The position numbers were made by a program, and so were the translations under genes. From Paenibacillus sp. OV219 (GTDB lineage: Bacteria; Bacillota; Bacilli; Paenibacillales; Paenibacillaceae), in assembly GCF_900110075.1 (NCBI RefSeq), contig NZ_FOCJ01000001.1, positions 992,001 through 1,056,000 on the forward strand: a stretch of DNA of 64,000 nucleotides, in the 5' to 3' direction. Under the pieces are notes generated by a model. That model was given only the letters and a program-made list of their open reading frames with translations. It was not told the origin of the DNA and searched no databases. Below, piece after piece: positions 35,334 through 43,828 of the stretch. How positions within the stretch are numbered: the first letter of the stretch is position 1; every line of letters starts with the position of its first letter.

Positions 35334-36685
35334 GCGGGCTGCGCGATAAGCTGCTAAGGATGCGCAGCAGTGCGGCTGCCCAAGCGGAACGGCTTGCGGG
35401 TATGGTCACGGAAGAGACGGTTGATCAGGTAGCAGAGGTATTGGATGAAGAGATATCGTCCTCTGCGCCAGCTATTGCCGAAGAGTCTAATGAACTGTCC
35501 GCTGACTGGGAAGAGCTGAACGTTCGTATTGTCGAGTCGACCGAAGGAACCTTTCTTGTACGCGAAAGTCGTTATCCTTTAATGCATCGGCATGGCATTC
35601 ATCGACTGGGGGAACTGGAAGAAACACAGCTGCACATGGACGTATTCCGTAAGCCGGAGCAGACGCAGCTCGACTACACCAATCTGCTTTTCCTCGACCT
35701 TGAGACGACGGGGCTAGGCGTGGGCACTGGGAATGTGCCCTTTATGGTTGGGCTGGCTTATTTGCAAGAAGATGTATTCGTCGTTGAGCAAATGCTGATT
35801 CGCCATCCTGCTGAGGAACGCGCAATGATTGGCTACTTGTGTAATTTGCTGCCGAGCTTCACGCATCTCGTTACGTATAACGGCCGTACCTTCGATTGGC
35901 CAGTCCTTCATAATCGATTCATCTTAAATGGCTTCCGCACCTTCAAGTGGGAACCGATTCATGTTGATCTGCTGCATCCATCACGCTCCATCTGGCGCAA
36001 CACGCTCGTTTCCTGCAGGCTAAGCCATGTTGAGGAAGAGCGCCTTGGCATTACGCGGGAAGATGATGTGCCTGGTTCGCAGGCGCCTGCGATTTATTTT
36101 CAATATCTTGCAGACGGAAAGCCGCAGCCGCTGCTTGGCGTTTTCGAGCACAATGAATGCGATATGCTCTCGCTCGCCGTTCTTGCCATCCGGTTCGGAT
36201 ATTTGCTGAGCGGTGGACTAGGCAAGCAGGTCGCGCTGCCGAGTGAAGCCGAGGAGCTTCTTCGTACAGGTCTTTGGCTCGAGCGGATGGGGAAGAAAGA
36301 GCTTGCAGAGCCGCTATATACGCTTCTGACAGATCATCCTCAAATCTCCCCAAAATGCTTGTGCATGCTGGCGGAGCGGGACAAGAAATGTGGAAATTGG
36401 GAGCGTGCTGTGTTATTGTGGCAGAAGGCTGTGCAAGATGCAGAAGCTGCCAATTGGCCGGATTATGAGGCTCATATCGAGCTAGCGATGTATTATGAAC
36501 ATCGGACCAAGGAACTGCAGGCAGCGCTCTCGCTAGCAGAGGAAGCGCATTCGATCGCACTGCGTAGGCACGCTGGACTTCGAATTCAGAATAAGCGAAG
36601 AATAGAGCTTGAGCTGATTCGCAAGCGGATCGACCGATTACGCGGTAAACTGCAGAAATGGAACCGAATTGAACAAGCAGAATAG
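35330..36685 (+). CDS. mrfB: Exonuclease MrfB (YprB family)
   Basis: MrfB (YprB) is the DnaQ-like 3'-5' exonuclease partner of MrfA. The ribonuclease-H-like domain shows FLDLETTGLGVGTGN (exo I), LVTYNGRTFDWPVLHNRF (exo II) and HNECDMLSLAVL (exo III acidic residue). The helical C-terminal 120 residues look like TPR-type repeats. ATG 35330 has little ribosome-site support, and it overlaps the stop of the relic frame above. Together with mrfA it forms the conserved mrfAB pair. Confidence 0.9.
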   Translation: MSGLRDKLLRMRSSAAAQAERLAGMVTEETVDQVAEVLDEEISSSAPAIAEESNELSADWEELNVRIVESTEGTFLVRESRYPLMHRHGIHRLGELEETQLHMDVFRKPEQTQLDYTNLLFLDLETTGLGVGTGNVPFMVGLAYLQEDVFVVEQMLIRHPAEERAMIGYLCNLLPSFTHLVTYNGRTFDWPVLHNRFILNGFRTFKWEPIHVDLLHPSRSIWRNTLVSCRLSHVEEERLGITREDDVPGSQAPAIYFQYLADGKPQPLLGVFEHNECDMLSLAVLAIRFGYLLSGGLGKQVALPSEAEELLRTGLWLERMGKKELAEPLYTLLTDHPQISPKCLCMLAERDKKCGNWERAVLLWQKAVQDAEAANWPDYEAHIELAMYYEHRTKELQAALSLAEEAHSIALRRHAGLRIQNKRRIELELIRKRIDRLRGKLQKWNRIEQAE

Positions 36686-36697
36686 GGGTGGACGATT

Positions 36698-37510
36698 ATG
36701 GGCGTTTCACACGCACTTCGCGGTCTGCTCATTGATTTGGACGGAACGCTTTATCATGGCGGCATTATGATTCCTGGTGCTGATGAGCTTATACAGATGC
36801 TCCGAGAGCAGGAGCTCAGTTATTTATTTGTAACGAATAATTCAACCGCAACGCCTGAGGTCGTAGCAGAGCGGCTGCAAGCAATGGGTATTCCCGCAAG
36901 TGCGGATGAGGTGTGCACCTCCGCGCAAGGGGCGGCAGCCTACATTGCGCAGCAACAGCCGAATGCTCGCGTGCATGTCATCGGCGAATCGGGTTTGCGC
37001 GCAGCGCTGGAAACAGCAGGCTTGCAGCTTGTCGAAGACGAACCGGATATTGTCGTGCAAGGCATCGACCGGCAGCTGACCTATGATAAGCTTGCCAAAG
37101 CGGTGCAATTCATTCGCAGCGGCGCACAGTATATTCTTACGAACCCAGACCTGCTTCTTCCTTCCGAGCATGGTCTCATTCCAGGGGCAGGCTCAATTTC
37201 TGCGCTCCTTCGCACTGCGACAGGCGTCACGCCAACTGTGATCGGCAAGCCATCGTCGATATTGATGGATTTTGCTCTGCAGCGCATGGGTCTGGAAGCT
37301 GGAGAGGCATGGGTAATCGGCGATAATCCGGCAACTGATATAGCTGCTGGGCATGCCGCAGGTTGCAGGTCGATCCTTGTTTTAACTGGACTCGCAACTG
37401 GCGACAATTATAAAGAGCTGTTGAGTGCTGCAGGCTGTGAAGCAGACGTCATTATCCATGACTTATATCAATTAAAGCAGTACATTCGTGATCAGCTGGC
37501 GCGTTTTTAA
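36698..37510 (+). CDS. HAD-IIA family phosphatase (NagD/AraL-like)
   Basis: A 270-residue sugar-phosphate-type phosphatase of HAD subfamily IIA. LLIDLDGTLYHG holds the nucleophile, VTNNST is motif II, IGKPSSILMDFALQRMG has the Lys of motif III, and VIGDNPATDIAAGHAAG is motif IV. The cap domain (about 80-180) includes VVQGIDRQLTYDKL. It lies 12 bases after mrfB, inside the repair operon. Its substrate is unknown, and housekeeping detoxification is possible. Confidence 0.92.
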   Translation: MGVSHALRGLLIDLDGTLYHGGIMIPGADELIQMLREQELSYLFVTNNSTATPEVVAERLQAMGIPASADEVCTSAQGAAAYIAQQQPNARVHVIGESGLRAALETAGLQLVEDEPDIVVQGIDRQLTYDKLAKAVQFIRSGAQYILTNPDLLLPSEHGLIPGAGSISALLRTATGVTPTVIGKPSSILMDFALQRMGLEAGEAWVIGDNPATDIAAGHAAGCRSILVLTGLATGDNYKELLSAAGCEADVIIHDLYQLKQYIRDQLARF

Positions 37511-37534
37511 CGCCCATAGGAAGGAAGTTGTACG

Positions 37535-38374
37535 ATGCCGGAATATCCGGAAATGGAACATTATCGCATGATGCTGGCGGAACGCATATCTGGCCAACCA
37601 ATTATGAAGGTTGCCGTCAATAGGGAAAAGTCGATCAACGTTCCCGTGGAGACATTCGAAGCAGAGCTGGTCGGCCGAACGGTGTGGTTCGTCGAGCGCC
37701 GTGGAAAAATGCTTCTCTTCCATCTCGATAACGGGAAACGGTTGCTCCTTCATCTCATGCTTGGCGGATTAATCCGTTATGAATCGAATATTCCAAATGA
37801 TGATGGAACGATGCCGGAACGATCAGACCGCTCCGTTCAAGTTGCGATTAGCTTCCCGCTAGGCGATCTTTGCTTCAGCGGACTCCGTCTCGGCTATTTG
37901 CATCTTCTCTCCGTTAAGGAAGCCACTGCAAAGCTCGCTGATCTCGGGCCAGAGCCGTTCGACAAATGGCTTACATTGCCGAAGTTTATTGAGCGGTTCA
38001 AAGGCAAGCGCGGATCGCTCAAGACGGCTTTCGTCGAGCAGCGCGTCATTGCGGGTATCGGTAACTGCTATGCAGATGAGATCGCTTTTGCCGCTGGAGT
38101 GAAGCCGGCAGCACGCATATCGGAGATCGAGTCCGAAACATGGGAGCGCATCTATAATGCCATGCACAGCGCACTTGAGCGGGCAGTAGGGTATGGCGGC
38201 TATATGGAGCTGCCGCTCACGAACAATGATACCGTGACTGGCGGCTACAACGAGCATTGCCTCGTCTATGATCGCGGCGGCGAGCCGTGCGTCAACTGCG
38301 GAACACCAATCACGCAAGAAGAGCTTAATTCACGCAAAGTGTTCTATTGCAGCCAATGTCAGAAGGACAGGTGA
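37535..38374 (+). CDS. Fpg/Nei family DNA glycosylase
   Basis: A bifunctional base-excision glycosylase/AP lyase family member. The catalytic Pro2 and Glu3 are at the start (MPEYPEME, a variant of the usual PELPE). A conserved Lys lies in RRGKMLLFHL, the NxxYADE motif appears as IGNCYADEIAF, and a four-Cys zinc finger (CVNCG, CSQC) closes the protein. Canonical MutM has IGNIYVDE, so this may be a side branch of Fpg with another lesion preference. It is followed 9 bases later by endonuclease IV, the logical next enzyme. Confidence 0.9.
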   Translation: MPEYPEMEHYRMMLAERISGQPIMKVAVNREKSINVPVETFEAELVGRTVWFVERRGKMLLFHLDNGKRLLLHLMLGGLIRYESNIPNDDGTMPERSDRSVQVAISFPLGDLCFSGLRLGYLHLLSVKEATAKLADLGPEPFDKWLTLPKFIERFKGKRGSLKTAFVEQRVIAGIGNCYADEIAFAAGVKPAARISEIESETWERIYNAMHSALERAVGYGGYMELPLTNNDTVTGGYNEHCLVYDRGGEPCVNCGTPITQEELNSRKVFYCSQCQKDR

Positions 38375-38383
38375 GCAAGACGT

Positions 38384-39229
38384 ATGCGACTCGGCTTTCA
38401 TGTATCGACGAGGGGCGGTTACGTTCAAGCGGCGCGCAAAGTGAAACAGCTTGGCGCGAACGCATTTCAATATTTTCCGAAAAATCCGCGAAGTCTTGCC
38501 CTTAAGACGCCTGATTTGAACGATGCACTGCGGTGTACTGCATATTGCCGAGATCAAGGAATCGTGTCGATCGCGCACTCGCCATATTTGACGAACGTTG
38601 CGTCAGAAGACGTGGAGCTTCGGGCAAGGACGGTGCTATCGCTGCTGAACGATCTCGAGATCGCGGAAGCATGCGGGTCGCTGGGAGTCGTTGTTCATTT
38701 CGGTGTATACAAGGGTGCAGATCCGCTGGAAGGTTATCGTAACGCGGTGCTGGCGCTTAGTGCGGTTACGTCACAATGGCAAGGTAGTGCGAAGCTGCTC
38801 ATTGAGAACCAAGCTGGCGATTCAACGTTCATGGGGACGACGATGGAGGAGCTTGCACAAATCCGCAGCCTAGCTATCGATCCGCACAAAATCGGCTTTT
38901 GCCTCGATACTTGCCATCTGTTCGCCAGCGGTGTCTGGAATGGGAGTCCGGATGCCGAATGGTTTCATAAAGCGAAGGAGCTTGGGGTGCTTGAGCATTT
39001 GTCAGCTGTGCATCTGAACGATTCGGTTTATCCGAGCGGGGAGAAACGTGATCGCCATGCGCGCATAGGCGAAGGTTACATCGGCGAAGCAGGGCTTGAA
39101 TGGCTTCTGAGGCATCCGCTTATGGCTGAGGTGCCTTTCGTGCTTGAGACACCAGCTGATTCTGATGGTACACATCGGCAGCAGCTTGAACGTATTCGGC
39201 GTCTAAGGGGAGTCGAGCAGGTTGATTAA
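38384..39229 (+). CDS. nfo: Endonuclease IV (AP endonuclease)
   Basis: Endonuclease IV cleaves 5' to abasic sites. The 281-residue TIM barrel shows LGFHVSTRGG, NAFQYFPKNPR, IAHSPYLTNVAS, VVHFGVYKG, LLIENQAG, GFCLDTCHLFASG, HLNDSVYPSGEKRDRHARIGEGYIG and LETPAD, covering the His, Glu and Asp ligands of the trinuclear zinc site. It overlaps the next small gene by 8 bases. Confidence 0.95.
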   Translation: MRLGFHVSTRGGYVQAARKVKQLGANAFQYFPKNPRSLALKTPDLNDALRCTAYCRDQGIVSIAHSPYLTNVASEDVELRARTVLSLLNDLEIAEACGSLGVVVHFGVYKGADPLEGYRNAVLALSAVTSQWQGSAKLLIENQAGDSTFMGTTMEELAQIRSLAIDPHKIGFCLDTCHLFASGVWNGSPDAEWFHKAKELGVLEHLSAVHLNDSVYPSGEKRDRHARIGEGYIGEAGLEWLLRHPLMAEVPFVLETPADSDGTHRQQLERIRRLRGVEQVD

Positions 39230-39527
39230 CGTTTATTTAGATGATTTTCGGCCATGTCCAAAGGGTTTCGTCCTTGCTAAGACAGCAGAGGAATGCAAGC
39301 TGCTGCTGGAGCATGAAGAAGTAGACCTTCTATCGTTGGATTTCGATCTCGGATGGGGACAGCCAACCGGTCTAAGCGTCGTGCAGTATATCGTCGATAG
39401 CGGCCGGTATCCGCGCACTTGTTATTTTCATACTTCAAGTCCTGCTGGACGTATGCAGATGATACATTTACTGACGCAGCATGCGCCATTACATATCAGT
39501 ATTCATCACGGCCCGATGCCGGGGTGA
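39222..39527 (+). CDS. Small receiver-like protein (cyclic-phosphate-processing Rec type)
   Basis: A 101-residue single-domain protein that resembles the receiver-like fold called cREC: YLDDFRPCPKGF, a central SLDFDLG where a receiver would carry its phospho-Asp, and a final FHTSSPAGRMQM and ISIHHGPMPG with conserved His. The family is proposed to act on cyclic phosphates in nucleic acids, which would suit a repair or RNA operon. TTG 39222 has GGGGAG 9 bases before it, inside nfo. Confidence 0.65.
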   Translation: MINVYLDDFRPCPKGFVLAKTAEECKLLLEHEEVDLLSLDFDLGWGQPTGLSVVQYIVDSGRYPRTCYFHTSSPAGRMQMIHLLTQHAPLHISIHHGPMPG

Positions 39528-39557
39528 GTGTGGCTCGTACATATGGGAGGGTAATTT

Positions 39558-40340
39558 GTGATTACGTTAAAAGACATAACGTTCCGTCGTGAGGAGCGTC
39601 AAATACTTAGTGGCATTAATCTTCAAGTGAATAAAGGTGAACATTGGGTTATTCTCGGCCGCAACGGCTGCGGAAAGACGACGCTGCTTGAAATGATGAC
39701 AGGCTATCAGTTCCCATCCTCGGGTACTGTAGATGTGCTTGGCAATCGCTTCGGCGAATGCGATGTGCGGGAAGTGCGCAAGGAAATTGGCTACATTAGC
39801 CAATCGGTTCTAGAGAAGCTGACAATGCGTGACCCGGTATGGGAAGTAGTCGCAACTGGCGAGTACGCCTTCCTGCGTTTCTACCAAACCATCGATGAGG
39901 AGGTTCGTCAGAAGGCGCTTCGTCTACTGGATGAGGTTGGGATCCTGTATACAGCGGGGCAAACACTGGCGACACTATCTCAAGGTGAACGCAAAAAGGT
40001 TCTGCTTGCTCGTGCGCTCATGTCGAATCCGAAGATTCTCATTATGGACGAGCCATGCGCGGGACTTGATCTCTATGAACGCGAGAAGCTGTTGATTGAT
40101 CTTGGCCACTTGAGCAAGCGTGACATTACTGTCGTTTATGTGACGCATCATATGGAGGAAATTATCCCGCTGTTCACGCATGTTGCACTTGTGCAGGACG
40201 GAAAGATTCTATCAGCGGGACCGAAAAAAGAAGTGCTAAGCCCAGAATGGCTCAGCCGTGCATACGACTGGCCAGTTGAAGTAGAATGGGCGGATGACCG
40301 CCCGTGGATTCGGGCATTACCAGGAGGCATAATAAAGTGA
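39558..40340 (+). CDS. ABC transporter ATP-binding protein (YlmA-like)
   Basis: A lone 260-residue ATPase: Walker A GRNGCGKTT, Q-loop ISQS, signature LSQGERKKV, Walker B KILIMDEPCAGL and the H-loop VTHHMEEI. No permease gene is adjacent, as for B. subtilis YlmA. GTG 39558 follows GGGAGGG. Its stop overlaps the start of the methyltransferase gene. The role, transport or otherwise, cannot be told. Confidence 0.88.
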   Translation: MITLKDITFRREERQILSGINLQVNKGEHWVILGRNGCGKTTLLEMMTGYQFPSSGTVDVLGNRFGECDVREVRKEIGYISQSVLEKLTMRDPVWEVVATGEYAFLRFYQTIDEEVRQKALRLLDEVGILYTAGQTLATLSQGERKKVLLARALMSNPKILIMDEPCAGLDLYEREKLLIDLGHLSKRDITVVYVTHHMEEIIPLFTHVALVQDGKILSAGPKKEVLSPEWLSRAYDWPVEVEWADDRPWIRALPGGIIK

Positions 40341-41353
40341 GTCATTGGATAGGGACAGCGAACCACGGCTTTGCATCGCTCGCGATGGAAGAGCTGCGTC
40401 GGTTCGTTAATGGCATTAAATTCACCCAGCTAATCGCGGGTGAAGTATTCAAGATGGAAGTACCTCTTAGCCGCGAGGAGCTGCTCGACCTTCTGCAGAA
40501 GAATGAACCAGTTTTCTTACGCCACATTCAGCACATCGAGCGCGCTTTGCCGATCCAAGGCAGTGCAGACGATCTGCAGGCGCTGTCTGATCTGGTTCGT
40601 CACGCACGCTCGCGCGTAGATAATCAGACTGTAGCGGTTCATCTCCGCCGCGTCGAGAAAACGCCGTTCATGTATTCCGCTGCCGACACGAAGTCAGTGC
40701 TGGATGCAGTCTTAATGGAGGTCGGCGCTGAGACAGTCATGCAGTCGCCTGACGTGATCCTATCGATCTTCGCTGGAGCGGAAGAGCTTTATGTTGGCTG
40801 GGGTACACCGGCTGAACAGTTGTCTGATTGGCCGGGAGGCGCAGTACGCTTTCAACGCGAAGAAGGGCAAATTTCACGTGCGAAATTCAAGCTGCTCGAA
40901 GCCGAGCGTGCTTTCAAGCTATACTTTGAGACCTATCGGCAAGCTGTCGACATCGGCGCTGCACCAGGCGGCTGGACACAGCTGCTGCTTGAGCGTGGAC
41001 TGCGCGTAACGTCCATTGACCCGGCTAACCTGCATCCGTCGCTTTCGGCTTACCCGAGACTGACAGTAATGAAGAAGAATGCGTCGGATGTCAATTTTCC
41101 ATCGGGAACGTTCGATCTTCTTGTCTGCGATATGAGCTGGAGCCCGATGCAGATGGCGAAGCTCGTGCTTGAGAAGACAGACGCACTCTCAGATGGCGCA
41201 ACAGCGATTATTACGCTGAAGTTGATGCATAAGAAGCCGCTGCAGACGATCCGCGACGTTGTCGCGAAGCTGGAAAGCGCGTTCGAGCTGAAGAAGGCAA
41301 AGCAATTGTTCCACAACCGCGACGAAATTACGTTATACTTGGTAAAGAAGTAG
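40337..41353 (+). CDS. RlmM-like SAM-dependent methyltransferase (FtsJ fold)
   Basis: The 338-residue protein has an N-terminal THUMP-like half (WIGTANHGFASLAMEEL) and an FtsJ-type methyltransferase half with DIGAAPGGWTQLLLERG for SAM, LLVCDMSW as the acidic motif and an IITLKLM Lys. This resembles RlmM, which 2'-O-methylates C2498 of 23S rRNA in E. coli, but the catalytic set KDKE is only partly matched by eye. GTG 40337 has AGGAGG 9 bases upstream and overlaps the ABC gene. It is the last gene before a strong terminator. Confidence 0.8.
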   Translation: MSHWIGTANHGFASLAMEELRRFVNGIKFTQLIAGEVFKMEVPLSREELLDLLQKNEPVFLRHIQHIERALPIQGSADDLQALSDLVRHARSRVDNQTVAVHLRRVEKTPFMYSAADTKSVLDAVLMEVGAETVMQSPDVILSIFAGAEELYVGWGTPAEQLSDWPGGAVRFQREEGQISRAKFKLLEAERAFKLYFETYRQAVDIGAAPGGWTQLLLERGLRVTSIDPANLHPSLSAYPRLTVMKKNASDVNFPSGTFDLLVCDMSWSPMQMAKLVLEKTDALSDGATAIITLKLMHKKPLQTIRDVVAKLESAFELKKAKQLFHNRDEITLYLVKK

Positions 41354-41374
41354 CACGATTATACGCAAGATGGG

Positions 41375-41432
41375 AAAGCATCCCGATTGAAACGACTGCC
41401 TGGCAGTTGTTCTTTCGGGGTGCTTTTTTTGT
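41375..41432 (+). terminator. Terminator of the mrfA operon
   Basis: AAAGCATCCCGA pairs with TCGGGGTGCTTT, a second small hairpin (AACGACTGCC/GGCAGTTGTT) sits in the loop, and seven T follow. Confidence 0.88.
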
Positions 41433-41466
41433 TTAGTCATCTTTTTAAGAATCAGGAGGGATCGTT

Positions 41467-43059
41467 ATGGAACGGAATGAGCATGCCATTCACAGTTATG
41501 AGCCTGGCGTCATCATTGGCGGACGCTATCGGGTAATTGGTCGTATTGGACGCGGAGGTATGGGCGAGGTATATGCTGCTGAGGATATCCGTCTGCAGGG
41601 CAAGCTTCGTGCTGTGAAAATGAGCCTTGCGAACGTCGATCATGTATCAAGCAGTGCTGAAGAAGCAGGACTGCTCATGCGGCTGAACCATCCACATCTG
41701 CCGCTTATTATTGATTATTTTCCGCCAGACCAGCATGGTCATGAGCTGTTAGTCATGGATTATATCGACGGCATGACCTTGCAGGCTTATATGGCTGAGC
41801 ACGAAGGCATTATTCCGGCTGCCCGCGCAGCCGATATCGGCATACAGCTGGCAGATGCGTTACATTACTTGCACACTCGAAATCCGGCCATTATTCATCG
41901 TGACTTGAAGCCTACAAACGTCATGATTGATCGGAGCGGCTTTGTGCGTCTGATTGACTTTGGCATTGCGCGGGAATATAAGCCTGGGAAGGAGCAGGAC
42001 ACTGTGCAGCTAGGAACGCCGGGCTTTGCCGCCCCTGAGCAGGAAGGGGAGCAGCAGAGTGATGTTCGGACGGACGTATTCGGTTTAGGAGCGCTTCTCT
42101 ATTACTTGCTTAGTGGCGGGAGGAAAGTAGCAATTGATGGCGATACACCGAATTCGGGATCTCATCAGCTATCACATGTGCCCAGAGAACTAGCAGCTGT
42201 AATGAACCGAATGATCGACCCGAATCCGAGCTTCCGGTATAGCAATGTCATGGAAGCGCAAAACGCGCTCACGAAATGTTTCGCGACACTGCCAGTAATA
42301 AGTGATATCCGCCATGAGAAGACTGGGTCCTCTCGGAAACAAAGCATCATTATTGCTTCGTTATCGCCTGGAGCCGGCGGGACATTCATCGCATTAACAC
42401 TTGCACACTTGCTACAGGCGCGCCAAATCCCATGTGCGGCAATTGAACATCCAGAGCTCGAGCCAGAATGGCATGCGCTCCTAACGCAGCCTGCTAAGCA
42501 GCATACTGTTGCGCTCACAGTACCCATGTATCGCAGCTTCTACTCGTCTACCTCGCGACTGCTTCAGTGGTTCGTGCTTGAGCCAGCCTTCTTGCAGTCC
42601 AGTCTCGACTCTGCGATGCAATACAAGCTGTTAAACGCCTCCATTTCAGCGCCGATCCAGATTACGGATGTCTCTAGTAAGTGGACTTCACAATCATTAC
42701 GGACATCTGATCTGGAGTTGGAGTTGATCCAATGCGATATGCTTGTGTTCATAGTTGATCCCGCGGTGTCCAAATGGACGCCTCATCGTATGAAAGCAGC
42801 CGAGCGCATTAGCTATGAGCGTGATCAGGCGGGCAAAGAGACCTACTGGCTTGCGAATAAAACGATGAAGTTCCGATATCGCAGCGAATGGATAAGCGCG
42901 ATTCCAAAGAAGCCGCTGTGCGAAATCCCGATGCTGCCAGCTGAAGAATGGGTGCAGCAGCAATGGTCAGGGTCATGGGCAACAGCGAATAGAAGCTGGC
43001 TTCCCCAGCTGGAACGTGCTTTAAACCCGCTCATTGCGCGGATCGACAAGGCTCGCTAA
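41467..43059 (+). CDS. Ser/Thr protein kinase fused to a degenerate P-loop domain
   Basis: Residues about 20-275 form a Hanks-type kinase: GRGGMGEVY, catalytic Lys51 in AVK, HRDLKPTNV with Asp146, DFGIA and GFAAPEQ. Unlike PrkC there is no membrane segment or PASTA repeat. The C-terminal half (about 290-530) begins with IIIASLSPGAGGTFIALTLAHLL, which looks like a ParA/MinD-type P-loop that has lost its Lys, and later has a LVFIVDPAVSKW strand. It is cytosolic and probably works with the two-component pair that follows. The second domain is my inference. Confidence 0.85.
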   Translation: MERNEHAIHSYEPGVIIGGRYRVIGRIGRGGMGEVYAAEDIRLQGKLRAVKMSLANVDHVSSSAEEAGLLMRLNHPHLPLIIDYFPPDQHGHELLVMDYIDGMTLQAYMAEHEGIIPAARAADIGIQLADALHYLHTRNPAIIHRDLKPTNVMIDRSGFVRLIDFGIAREYKPGKEQDTVQLGTPGFAAPEQEGEQQSDVRTDVFGLGALLYYLLSGGRKVAIDGDTPNSGSHQLSHVPRELAAVMNRMIDPNPSFRYSNVMEAQNALTKCFATLPVISDIRHEKTGSSRKQSIIIASLSPGAGGTFIALTLAHLLQARQIPCAAIEHPELEPEWHALLTQPAKQHTVALTVPMYRSFYSSTSRLLQWFVLEPAFLQSSLDSAMQYKLLNASISAPIQITDVSSKWTSQSLRTSDLELELIQCDMLVFIVDPAVSKWTPHRMKAAERISYERDQAGKETYWLANKTMKFRYRSEWISAIPKKPLCEIPMLPAEEWVQQQWSGSWATANRSWLPQLERALNPLIARIDKAR

Positions 43060-43129
43060 TGCTTGCATTGGCTCATCGGCTTCTTTATGATAGTGAAGAA
43101 GTCTACTACGAAGTGGGTGCGAACCAAGA

Positions 43130-43828
43130 ATGAACGAACGCATTCTAGTCATCGAAGATGAGGATGGTATTGCCAGAGTCCTCCAATTAGAGCTGGAACA
43201 TGAAGGATATGTAGTCGGTCGCGCTGCTGACGGCAGGAGTGGCTTGGAGCAAGCGATGAACGGCGAATGGGATATGCTGCTGCTAGATGTCATGCTGCCA
43301 GAGCTGAACGGTATTGAAGTGCTGCGCCGAATTCGCCAGTCCGGCAATCCGATTCCGATTATTTTGCTGACTGCACGCGATACGATTCCTGATAAAGTAA
43401 GCGGCTTTGAGCATGGCGCTAACGATTATATTACGAAGCCATTCGCGATGGAAGAGCTGCTAGCACGAGTCCGCAATCTGCTGCGAATTTTTCAAGCTCA
43501 GCCGAAAGAAGCGGAGAGCCCAGATGTGCTTAAAGTGGCTGATCTGTCAATTGAGCTGCGCACACGCAAAGTGTATCGCAAAGATGTGCTGATCGAGCTC
43601 ACACCGCGAGAGTTTGAGCTGCTCGTCTACTTGGCGGAGCATCGGAACGACGAGAAGTCACGGGAAGATATTTTGTCCGAAGTATGGGGCTATGATTTCA
43701 TCGGCGAGACCAATCTTGTCGACGTGTACATTCGATATTTACGGCAGAAGATTGATAAAGGCTATCGGCATAAGCTCATTCATACCGTGCGCGGCGTCGG
43801 GTACATGCTGAAGGAGCCGGATGCATGA
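43130..43828 (+). CDS. OmpR-family response regulator
   Basis: A 232-residue transcription regulator. The receiver has the acidic pocket EDED (9-12), phospho-acceptor Asp53 in LLLDVMLPE, Thr in LLTARD and Lys in YITKPF. The winged-helix output domain starts near residue 130 (ELTPREFELLVYLAEH to HTVRGVGYML). The order with the kinase and the ATGA overlap show they form one system, similar to ArlR/YkoG-type regulators. Its signal and targets are unknown. Confidence 0.95.
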   Translation: MNERILVIEDEDGIARVLQLELEHEGYVVGRAADGRSGLEQAMNGEWDMLLLDVMLPELNGIEVLRRIRQSGNPIPIILLTARDTIPDKVSGFEHGANDYITKPFAMEELLARVRNLLRIFQAQPKEAESPDVLKVADLSIELRTRKVYRKDVLIELTPREFELLVYLAEHRNDEKSREDILSEVWGYDFIGETNLVDVYIRYLRQKIDKGYRHKLIHTVRGVGYMLKEPDA

